NCBI GenBank assembly: GCA_027487485.1
Contig: JAIYDN010000091.1
Span: forward strand, 186,001-250,000
DNA: 64,000 bases
Direction of reading: 5' to 3'
Source: Planctomycetaceae bacterium
Lineage (GTDB): Bacteria > Planctomycetota > Planctomycetia > Pirellulales > Pirellulaceae
Shown here: piece after piece, positions 53,418 through 61,320 of the stretch
How positions within the stretch are numbered: position 1 is the stretch's first letter
Layout of the letters: the number at the start of each line of letters is the position of its first letter
Notes under the pieces: generated by a model
What the model was told of the DNA's origin: nothing
Seen by the model: only the letters and a program-made list of their open reading frames with translations
Databases searched by the model: none
Translations under genes and position numbers: made by a program

Positions 53418-54368
53418 ATGCCGAGAAAGTCTGGGCCTATAAGATATCACGAACATGTAGTGGCAATCATCGAGGAAATGGGTGTGGAAGACCCGCGAGA
53501 GGCCGTTCGTCAAAAAGCAAGGGTAGTGCTCGGTAACTTGCTCCCACTGTTTCCTAACCCGCCGCCATTCAATATGCAGGAGATTGCAAGTTGCATTGGA
53601 TTGCATGCATCCGACGAAGAACCCAGCTTTAGTGCAGACTCGGAGATTGCCCCCGATAGCGACGGCAATGTAGTACTACGAATCAACAAGAGTCGCCCAA
53701 TAACGCGACAACGCTTTAGCATCGCTCATGAGATTGGCCATACGTTATTTCCCGATTACCAACTCGCTGTCAGATGTCGCAAGGCACATGATAAACGTTG
53801 GAATGACGATGATTTTCTCGAAACACTTTGCGATGTCGCGGCGTCCGAATTCATGTTTCCATTGCCATGGTTTGAAAACTCCGTTACATCGCTGCAAATG
53901 ACCGGCGAATCGGTTGCTAGCTTGGCCGACGAGTACCAAGCTTCTAGAGAAGCAACCGTACGACGGCTTGTTGAATTGCACCCCGAGCCGATGGCCGCAG
54001 TGTTCTTCAGCTGGAAACTGAAACCCGTAGAGCACAAGCAGGTGCGACGCAATGAGAACAAGCCCTTTCTTTGCGAGAGCTTTCGCCCAGATGAGCCCGA
54101 GAAGAAACTACGCGTAGACTATCCAATCCTGAACGAATCGTTTCGCAGTCAAGTGCTTGACCATATACCCGTTCACAAATCGATTCCGAACGAAGGTCCC
54201 ATCTATCAAGCAGCGACGACACTGTCACCGTGCGATGGAACTGCTGTCGTAAGTTTTGGACGAATTGAAAATGAGTACCGCATTATCGCACTACCAATCT
54301 ACACCGATGAAGCCGACTTTGGACCGAACAACGCAAGTTCGGTAGTTGCATTGTTGAGGCCTATCTAG
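53418..54368 (+). CDS. ImmA/IrrE-type metallopeptidase (CapP-like)
   Basis: The 316-residue protein has the zinc-peptidase motif RFSIAHEIGHTLFP (His104, Glu105, His108) and the downstream third-ligand helix ETLCDVAASEFMFPLPWF, then LADEYQASREATVRRLVEL. This is the ImmA/IrrE fold that cleaves XRE repressors. A C-terminal domain (about 200-316) has no recognised fold; in CapP-type proteins the C-terminal part is linked to sensing. It is adjacent to the XRE gene and 5 bp from the SNF2 gene, so all are one transcript. Confidence 0.85.
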   Translation: MPRKSGPIRYHEHVVAIIEEMGVEDPREAVRQKARVVLGNLLPLFPNPPPFNMQEIASCIGLHASDEEPSFSADSEIAPDSDGNVVLRINKSRPITRQRFSIAHEIGHTLFPDYQLAVRCRKAHDKRWNDDDFLETLCDVAASEFMFPLPWFENSVTSLQMTGESVASLADEYQASREATVRRLVELHPEPMAAVFFSWKLKPVEHKQVRRNENKPFLCESFRPDEPEKKLRVDYPILNESFRSQVLDHIPVHKSIPNEGPIYQAATTLSPCDGTAVVSFGRIENEYRIIALPIYTDEADFGPNNASSVVALLRPI

Positions 54369-54373
54369 CGTAT

Positions 54374-57300
54374 GTGCTTTCATTATCCCCAACGATCAAC
54401 GGCGAGCCCGAGCAGGTTGCACAATTGGAAATAATCGACAACATCAATCAGCTTTTGGGAGACAATCTCAAATCAACCATCGCTCCAAAGTCAAGGCTCA
54501 AGATTGCAGCTTCGTGTTTTTCAATCTACGCGTTTGAAGCACTGAAGAAGGAACTCGAAAAAATCGATTCCCTGGAGTTTATTTTCACATCTCCAACTTT
54601 CGTTCCCAACGAAGTAACCGACAAGATCAAGAAGGAACGTCGCGAGTTCTTTATCCCCAAACTGGAACGCGAACGTGGGTTCTACGGAACTGAATTTGAA
54701 ATCCATCTCAAGAACAAGCTGACTCAACGGGCTATCGCAAAAGAGTGTGCGGACTGGATGCGACGAAAAGCTCAATTTCGCTCCAATCGTGGTAAGGCTC
54801 CGATGCAACAATTTGCCTGCGTCCAAAATCCGGATGCACAAGCCGTCTATTTGCCTCTTCATGGATTCACTGCGGTTGACTTAGGCTACCAACAAGGCAA
54901 CGCCGTTTCGAACATCGTCAACAAAATTGATGAGTCATCGATGACCGGCATCTACTTGGGACTGTTCAGTCAAATTTGGAATGATCCGGAAAAACTTGAA
55001 GACGTAACGAGTAGCATTTGCGATCACATCGCGTCGGTCTATCAAGAGAACTCACCCGAACGCATTTACTTCTTGATGCTTTACAACATCTTCAATGAGT
55101 TCCTAGAAGACATCAACGAAGACGTCCTTCCTAATGACTTGACTGGTTACCAAGAAAGCCTCATTTGGAAAAAGCTCTTCAATTTCCAACGCGATGCGGC
55201 GACAGGAATCATCAACAAACTCGAAACCTACAATGGATGCATCCTGGCCGACAGCGTCGGTCTAGGCAAAACGTTTACTGCGTTGGCAGTCGTCAAATAC
55301 TATGAGCTTCGCAATCGTTCGGTTTTGGTTCTTTGTCCAAAGAAGTTGGCGGACAACTGGCTCACGTACAATCGCAATCTTAAGACCAACATATTTAGCA
55401 AGGATCGTTTCAACTACGACGTTCTTTGTCATACCGACCTTCAGCGTACAAGCGGAGAATCCTTTGGAACGCCACTCAATCGAGTGAACTGGGGCAACTA
55501 CGACTTGGTGGTCATCGACGAGTCGCACAACTTCCGAAACAACGACGCGTTCAAAGAGCGAGAGACCCGCTACCAGAAATTGATGAACATGGTTATCAAG
55601 GAAGGCGTGAAGACCAAGGTACTAATGCTCTCGGCAACGCCCGTCAACAACCGCTTCAACGATTTGCGAAATCAACTCGCTCTCGCCTACGAAGGCAATT
55701 CAGAAACAATCAATGCAAAGCTCAAGTCAGGTAAGGACGTCAATGAAATCTTCCGACGGGCTCAAGCTGCATTCAATACTTGGTCTAGCCAACCGCCAGA
55801 GCAACGAACCGCCGCTTCAATCCTGAGCGCGTTGGATTTTGATTTCTTCGAGTTACTGGACAGCGTCACTATTGCTAGGTCACGCAAGCACATCCAAACC
55901 TTTTACGACATGAAGGATATCGGAAATTTTCCAGAACGTCGCAAGCCACTTTCGTTTCATTGCCCCCTAACCGAGAGAACGGACGTTATCGGTTTCAACG
56001 CAATTTTCGATCAGCTTTCTATGATGAAAATGGCCGTGTACGCACCGCTTAGCTATATCCTTCCAAGCAGGCTTCGCAAATACGAAGAAATGTACGACAC
56101 GGAAGTCGAAGGCAAGGGGAAGCTGCGACAAGCTGACCGGGAGAAGAGCCTCCAGACGCTCATGACCGTAAGTCTACTCAAACGACTAGAAAGCTCCGTG
56201 GAAGCGTTTCGACTTACGTTGCGGCGGCAATCATTCAAGTTAAATGCGACGCTGAGCAAAATCGAAGCCTTCCAAGCGACCGGACGCGACGCAAGCGTCG
56301 AGGATGTATCTAGGGCGTTTGAAAATTCAGAACCAGACGATGATGACTTTAGCGATTCCGATGAATCCCAGATTGGTGGAAAAGTTCAGATCAACCTGGC
56401 CGACATGGATTTACCCTCCTGGGAATACGATCTGCGGGCCGACCTATTTGTGGTCGAGTCCCTCCTCCGTGAGATGGAGAAGGTGACACCCGATCAAGAT
56501 GCAAAGCTTCAGCATCTAAAGTCGCAAATCGCAAACAAGCTTGCATACCCATTCAATCCCGGTAACAAGAAAGTACTCTTGTTCACGGCATTCGCCGACA
56601 CGGCGAATTACCTATACGAACATATTGCCGCTGACTTGCTTCGGTCTCAGGGACTCCACACGGGCAAGGTAACCGGTAGCGATAGTCCCAAGTCAACAAT
56701 CAAAAAGACCTACGACTTCCAATCTCTATTGACGCTGTTCTCGCCTCGGTCCAAAGAAAAGGCATCGATACTTCCTTCGGAAACGGCTGAGATCGACATC
56801 CTCATCGGCACAGACTGCATTTCTGAGGGGCAAAACCTTCAGGACTGTGATACCGTCATCAACTACGACATCCATTGGAATCCTGTACGGATCATTCAAC
56901 GTTTCGGTCGTATTGATCGTATTGGTTCGCCAAACGCTACGATTCAGCTAATAAACTACTGGCCAGACATAACGCTGGACGAGTACATCAATCTCAAGGA
57001 GCGAGTCGAGAACCGGATGGTCATCGCTGACGTTACAGCGACGGGTGATGACAATATTCTGACTCCCCCAACCAATGAAGTCGGCTATCGAAAAGAGCAG
57101 TTGCGTCGACTGCAAGAAGAAGTCATTGAGATGGAAGATCTTAAGACAGGTGTCTCGATAACTGACCTTGGCTTGAACGATTTCCGCATGGACCTGCTGA
57201 ACTACATGAAGACCAATGGCCAGCTAAGCAATCTTCCAAATGGAATGCATGCGGTCGTTTCCGCAGCACCCGAGCGTGGACTACCGGCAGGAGCAATTTT

Positions 57301-57694
57301 TACGCTGCGCAACGTCAACAACAGCATCAACACAAACCAGCACAATCGCCTGCATCCTTACTATCTCGTCTATGTCGGTAACGATGGTAAGGTCGTTACG
57401 AACCATACCGAAGTAAAGCGTCTTCTCGATTTGGTTCGCTCAGCATGTAAAGGAAACGACGAGCCAGTGGCAGAGGCATGCAGGCTTTTCAATGCATCCA
57501 CGCAAGAAGGTCGCGACATGCGTTTCCACTCTTCGTTGCTGGACCAGTCTATTCGGTCAGTCGTGGACGTTAAAGAGGAGCGAGACATTGACAGCCTGTT
57601 TGTGAGCGAGCGAACAACAGCTTTGATTGGAAGTATCGCTGGCCTTGAAGACTTCGAGCTAATCAACTTTCTGGTCATTCAGGGCAAGGAGTAG
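54374..57694 (+). CDS. SNF2-family helicase with PLD-like N-terminus
   Basis: The 1106-residue protein starts at a GTG six bases after the metallopeptidase stop; an ATG two bases earlier is in another frame. The N-terminal 230 residues resemble a phospholipase D-type fold (KSRLKIAASCFSIYAFEALK, GTEFEIHLKNKLTQRAIAKE) without a clear HKD motif. The helicase core has Walker A (LADSVGLGKTFTALAV), the DESH box (VVIDESHNFRN), SATPVNNRFNDLRN, and the C-terminal lobe LIGTDCISEGQNLQDCDTVI, then WNPVRIIQRFGRIDRIGS. It is a DNA translocase. Helicases of this kind occur beside DUF4391 and type III-like Mod/Res genes; the N-terminus may bind DNA. Confidence 0.9.
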   Translation: MLSLSPTINGEPEQVAQLEIIDNINQLLGDNLKSTIAPKSRLKIAASCFSIYAFEALKKELEKIDSLEFIFTSPTFVPNEVTDKIKKERREFFIPKLERERGFYGTEFEIHLKNKLTQRAIAKECADWMRRKAQFRSNRGKAPMQQFACVQNPDAQAVYLPLHGFTAVDLGYQQGNAVSNIVNKIDESSMTGIYLGLFSQIWNDPEKLEDVTSSICDHIASVYQENSPERIYFLMLYNIFNEFLEDINEDVLPNDLTGYQESLIWKKLFNFQRDAATGIINKLETYNGCILADSVGLGKTFTALAVVKYYELRNRSVLVLCPKKLADNWLTYNRNLKTNIFSKDRFNYDVLCHTDLQRTSGESFGTPLNRVNWGNYDLVVIDESHNFRNNDAFKERETRYQKLMNMVIKEGVKTKVLMLSATPVNNRFNDLRNQLALAYEGNSETINAKLKSGKDVNEIFRRAQAAFNTWSSQPPEQRTAASILSALDFDFFELLDSVTIARSRKHIQTFYDMKDIGNFPERRKPLSFHCPLTERTDVIGFNAIFDQLSMMKMAVYAPLSYILPSRLRKYEEMYDTEVEGKGKLRQADREKSLQTLMTVSLLKRLESSVEAFRLTLRRQSFKLNATLSKIEAFQATGRDASVEDVSRAFENSEPDDDDFSDSDESQIGGKVQINLADMDLPSWEYDLRADLFVVESLLREMEKVTPDQDAKLQHLKSQIANKLAYPFNPGNKKVLLFTAFADTANYLYEHIAADLLRSQGLHTGKVTGSDSPKSTIKKTYDFQSLLTLFSPRSKEKASILPSETAEIDILIGTDCISEGQNLQDCDTVINYDIHWNPVRIIQRFGRIDRIGSPNATIQLINYWPDITLDEYINLKERVENRMVIADVTATGDDNILTPPTNEVGYRKEQLRRLQEEVIEMEDLKTGVSITDLGLNDFRMDLLNYMKTNGQLSNLPNGMHAVVSAAPERGLPAGAIFTLRNVNNSINTNQHNRLHPYYLVYVGNDGKVVTNHTEVKRLLDLVRSACKGNDEPVAEACRLFNASTQEGRDMRFHSSLLDQSIRSVVDVKEERDIDSLFVSERTTALIGSIAGLEDFELINFLVIQGKE

Positions 57695-57699
57695 GCGTA

Positions 57700-58371
57700 A
57701 TGCTTTTCGAATATCCCAAGAAAGCTGCGTTTGATCGTGTCGTTCCAAAGGCAAAATTCTACGAGCGAGCTAAGCCAACTAAAACCGTGAAGGACAAGTT
57801 CGTTTCTCAAGTGTCGCAGATTCTGTGGAGTTACAAGCTCGCTCCAGAAACGATTAATCTTCCAGCAAGCAACGGTGTCCGCGAGGTTCAGATATTCACG
57901 ATTACTACAAAATCCGCTGCTCTTGGCGAAGATGTACTTCGTTGCATCGACAAATCGATTCCCTCTCCAATCGTCTTTGAAATCCATTTCGATTTGAAGG
58001 TTAAGGTAGCTGCGGCTTACAAACGTATTGAAGACGCAAACACTTCAAATGCGGTAGCAAGCAACTATTTCTCGTCGGGTTGGATTCCTTTGGATACATC
58101 GCGAAAGGTACTGCCAGTCGTATTGGACATGAGTAGCCTCTACGAGAAGATGTTGCTCCCTCTAATTGGAATACCGCAAAGAAGCGGGGAAAGCCTCGGT
58201 GAACTTGTATCGCGGGCGTGTAGCATACGATCAAAGCAGAGCGAGCTGAATAAACTAGCCGTCAAAATTAAAGCCGAGAGGCAATTCAATCGAAAGCTTG
58301 AGTTGAACTCGGAATCGCGATCACTTCAAGCTGAAATTGAGCTTCTATCTGGCTTAGAACAAGGATACTAG
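57700..58371 (+). CDS. DUF4391 protein
   Basis: The 223-residue protein has the DUF4391 layout. The start is LFEYPKKAAFDRVVPKAKFYE, with KDKFVSQVSQILWSYKLAPETINL and IFTITTKSAALGEDVLRCID in the middle. The C-terminus ends in a coiled-coil-like helix (KQSELNKLAVKIKAERQFNRK). The family has no known activity, but its genes are regularly found between a SNF2 helicase and a type III methyltransferase. It is 5 bp from the helicase and 9 bp from mod. It may bridge the helicase and the Mod-Res complex. Confidence 0.82.
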   Translation: MLFEYPKKAAFDRVVPKAKFYERAKPTKTVKDKFVSQVSQILWSYKLAPETINLPASNGVREVQIFTITTKSAALGEDVLRCIDKSIPSPIVFEIHFDLKVKVAAAYKRIEDANTSNAVASNYFSSGWIPLDTSRKVLPVVLDMSSLYEKMLLPLIGIPQRSGESLGELVSRACSIRSKQSELNKLAVKIKAERQFNRKLELNSESRSLQAEIELLSGLEQGY

Positions 58372-58380
58372 GAGTTTGCC

Positions 58381-60516
58381 ATGAAAAAACTGAAGATGCA
58401 CTCAACGGACTTTACTTCTAACAATGTCGCCAGAATCGCCGAGCTGTTTCCAAGCTGTGTCACGGAGGTCAAAACGGACGACGGCAACCTAAGGCAAGCA
58501 ATCGACTTCGAGCTACTTAAACAGGAATTATCTGATCATCTCGTGGATGGAACGCGAGAGAGATACCATCTAGACTGGCCAGGTAAACGGGAGTCAGTGC
58601 TGGCTGCAAATATGCCAATTGCAAAAACGCTGCGTCCCTGTCGAGAAGAAAGTGTCGATTTTGAATCAACTCGCAACATTTTGATCGAAGGGGATAATCT
58701 TGATGCACTCAAGCTTTTACAGGAAACCTATCTCGGTAAAGTGAAACTCATTTACATCGATCCTCCGTACAATACCGGTAATGACTTCGTATATTCTGAT
58801 GACTACATTTCGAAAACCGGGGATTTCCTAATTCGGTCGAATCAGCAGGACGAATTGAACAACAGATTGGTGGCTAATCCGGAAACCAATGGGCGTTTTC
58901 ATTCTGATTGGCTAAGCATGATTTATCCTCGCCTTCGCCTTGCGAGAAATCTGCTTGCAGATGATGGGGTAATTGTCATCAGCATTGATGATGCTGAAAT
59001 TCACAACTTACGATCGCAATGCGACGAAGTTTTCGGTCGAGACAACTTCATTGCATGCATGGTCTGGGAGAAAGGACGAAAGAATGATGCCAAGCTGGTC
59101 TCTGTTGGCCATGAGTATCTACTAATCTATGCGCATTCCGTCGCTTGCCTAAAGGAAAAAAATGTCAAGTGGCGTGAAGAAAAGCCTGGCGCACGAGAGA
59201 TCTGGGAACAGTATCTAGAGCTCCGAGTTAAACACGGAGAAGACGATCGAGCTGTTGAATGTGATCTCCAGGCATGGTATGCCTCGCTCCCAAAATCGCA
59301 TCCTGCAAAGAAATGGAGCCGCTACAAGCGTGTAGACGCTAATGGACCTTGGCGCGACCGTGATATTTCATGGCCAGGCGGTGGAGGGCCGCGATACGAT
59401 GTATTTCATCCAATGACAGGAAGCCCCTGTAAAGTCCCAGAGCGAGGTTGGATCTATGCGACTGCGTCCGAGATGCAGCGGCAGATCAAGTTTGGCCTTG
59501 TAGAGTTTCGTGAAGATCATTCTGAACCACCATTTCGCAAAGCACATATTCGTCCTATTCCGGAAGAAGTCGATAATCCTTTTATAGATGACGAAGAAGA
59601 TTGCGTCGCAGCGGATGGCAGCACTGTGGAGGAGGAGTTCGCTGATCAAGTGCGTGGTTCGTACTTTTACAAGCAATCCCAGGTTTCCGTGAAAGCACTT
59701 CGCGAATTAATGGGTGGCAAGATTTTTAACAACCCTAAAGATCATGAAGAGCTCGCTCGCATCATTGATTATGCTACAGCAAGTGATCCAGAAGCAATCA
59801 TCATGGACTTTTTTGCAGGAAGTGGTTCCACCGGGCATGCCGTATGGAATTTAAACAATAAAGATGGGGGCAGACGGCGATTTATTCTTGTTCAATTGGC
59901 GGAGCAACTTGATCCAGAAAATAAAGAGCAGAAAATTGCAGCCAATTTCTGTGACGAACTTGGACGACCACGCAACATTGCGGAGCTCACAAAGGAACGA
60001 TTGCGTCGCGCTGGAGTGAAAATGCAGAACGAACTCGGACAATCAAATTTGAAAGACGCCCCCACTTTTTTTCATTCCAACACGTCAAAGCAGAATCCAC
60101 GATGTCTTGATACCGGCTTCCGAGTCCTCAAAGTTGATACTTCAAACATGAAAGATGTTTACTATAGACCAGACTCGATACAAAAAGATGATTTGTTCGC
60201 ACAAGTCGATAACATCAAAGAGGACAGAACTGCGGAGGATTTACTGTTCCAAGTATTACTCGATTGGGGAGTGGATTTGAGCCTTCGGATTGTTTGTGAA
60301 GTAATACTTGGAAAGACTGTCTTTTCCGTGGACGACAACGCATTGCTAGCTTGCTTTGACAACGGAATTACCGATGAACTTATCAAAATTCTAGCCGAAA
60401 GAAAGCCGCTTCGCGTACTCTTCAAAGATGCTGGATTCAGCAGTGACTCTTTGAAAATCAACACGGATCAAATCTTTAAGTTCTTTTCCCCAAATACAGA
60501 AATGAAGGTCATATGA
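58381..60516 (+). CDS. Type III-like DNA methyltransferase (Mod)
   Basis: The 711-residue protein has an AGGAG site. It shows the beta-class order: the catalytic DPPY motif first (LIYIDPPYNTGNDFVYSDDY, about 124-143) and the SAM-binding motif later (MDFFAGSGSTGHAVWNLN, about 479-496). Between them is the target-recognition region (about 220-440). A C-terminal domain (about 560-711) would contact Res. The N-terminus (FPSCVTEVKTDDGNLRQAID) is typical of Mod proteins. It methylates adenine in a short asymmetric site, which cannot be read from sequence. Its stop overlaps a tiny ATG frame by 4 bp. Confidence 0.93.
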   Translation: MKKLKMHSTDFTSNNVARIAELFPSCVTEVKTDDGNLRQAIDFELLKQELSDHLVDGTRERYHLDWPGKRESVLAANMPIAKTLRPCREESVDFESTRNILIEGDNLDALKLLQETYLGKVKLIYIDPPYNTGNDFVYSDDYISKTGDFLIRSNQQDELNNRLVANPETNGRFHSDWLSMIYPRLRLARNLLADDGVIVISIDDAEIHNLRSQCDEVFGRDNFIACMVWEKGRKNDAKLVSVGHEYLLIYAHSVACLKEKNVKWREEKPGAREIWEQYLELRVKHGEDDRAVECDLQAWYASLPKSHPAKKWSRYKRVDANGPWRDRDISWPGGGGPRYDVFHPMTGSPCKVPERGWIYATASEMQRQIKFGLVEFREDHSEPPFRKAHIRPIPEEVDNPFIDDEEDCVAADGSTVEEEFADQVRGSYFYKQSQVSVKALRELMGGKIFNNPKDHEELARIIDYATASDPEAIIMDFFAGSGSTGHAVWNLNNKDGGRRRFILVQLAEQLDPENKEQKIAANFCDELGRPRNIAELTKERLRRAGVKMQNELGQSNLKDAPTFFHSNTSKQNPRCLDTGFRVLKVDTSNMKDVYYRPDSIQKDDLFAQVDNIKEDRTAEDLLFQVLLDWGVDLSLRIVCEVILGKTVFSVDDNALLACFDNGITDELIKILAERKPLRVLFKDAGFSSDSLKINTDQIFKFFSPNTEMKVI

Positions 60517-60581
60517 AGGTTCGTTTGTTGCCCGTTGCTTGCGGTAATAAACATCACCCCAAGTACATTTCTACCGAATAA
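60513..60581 (+). pseudogene. Coupled 22-codon frame after mod, perhaps a gene stub
   Basis: An ATG overlaps the mod stop (ATGA) and opens 22 codons (MKVRLLPVACGNKHHPKYIS...) before TAA. Overlap of this kind is typical of a real downstream gene. I read it as either a leftover of a gene cut short when the following segment came in, or a mere translation re-start. No family is recognised. Confidence 0.3.
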
Positions 60582-60671
60582 CTCATGAAGGGTAGCGTCT
60601 GAAATGCAGGCCAAACCTACGAAGCCACGCTAAGCGACTGAGGTCAGCTTAGACAACCATTACTCCACGAA

Positions 60672-61082
60672 ATGAATTCAAAAATGAATATTGAGAGACT
60701 CGACTCGAAGGCAGTTAAGAAGATTAGCGGTCCATCATGGGACAGCATACGAGATTTGTTCGCTACGATCAATGACAAGTTACTTTCGGTGTCTGAGAAC
60801 GTTTCTGGTGAGCTAACTACGATCTACATAAAGTACAGTAGCACCGACACGGCGGGACTACCGTTCAGCGTAGTATGGATCAAAAAGGCAAGCGAAATCG
60901 TGGTAGGGTTGTCGTTGCCAGATCACGTAGTCAGCAGTCGACTTGTTGGTCCGCCAAAAGGATGCAAGTACGCTGGGCTCACGAAATTCTTTGTGGTTGA
61001 CGAGCTCAACAGCCCCCCAGAAGAGCTTGAACAATGGGCAAATGAAGCGTATCAGTTTCGAAAGCAAATGCAATCGATTTGA
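60672..61082 (+). CDS. Small hypothetical protein inside the type III operon
   Basis: The 136-residue protein has a tidy fold pattern (SWDSIRDLFATINDKLLSVS, TIYIKYSS, PFSVVWIKKASEIVVGLSLP, YAGLTKFFVVDELNSPPEEL and a closing helix LEQWANEAYQFRKQM). This resembles DUF5655-like domains found in island proteins, but I am not sure. It breaks the usual mod-res order, with 155 bp before it and 238 bp of apparently non-coding DNA after it, so it may be inserted cargo such as a regulator or antitoxin. Confidence 0.5.
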   Translation: MNSKMNIERLDSKAVKKISGPSWDSIRDLFATINDKLLSVSENVSGELTTIYIKYSSTDTAGLPFSVVWIKKASEIVVGLSLPDHVVSSRLVGPPKGCKYAGLTKFFVVDELNSPPEELEQWANEAYQFRKQMQSI

Positions 61083-61320
61083 AAGACGTGTTTCAATCAG
61101 CGAAATTGTAAATCTCCAGGAGGTTGGGAATCGAAGCACCAACCTCGCGGTGTTCGGAGATTAATTCGAACCTTAGGCTTTGCAGAACTGGTTAAGCCAA
61201 AGATTGAGTCACTAAAAGCACGGCAGTGGTGCAATCCGAAGACTACCTCGAAACAGCAGAGTCAATTGAATACTGCGACATGAATACTTAAAAACGCTAC
61301 AAATCGGAAGACAATGACTC

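Noticed and set aside
54374-60516. DISARM (SNF2 helicase plus adenine methyltransferase)
   Set aside because: The DrmA/DrmB (DUF1998) genes are missing, and the methyltransferase and the last gene are type III Mod and Res.
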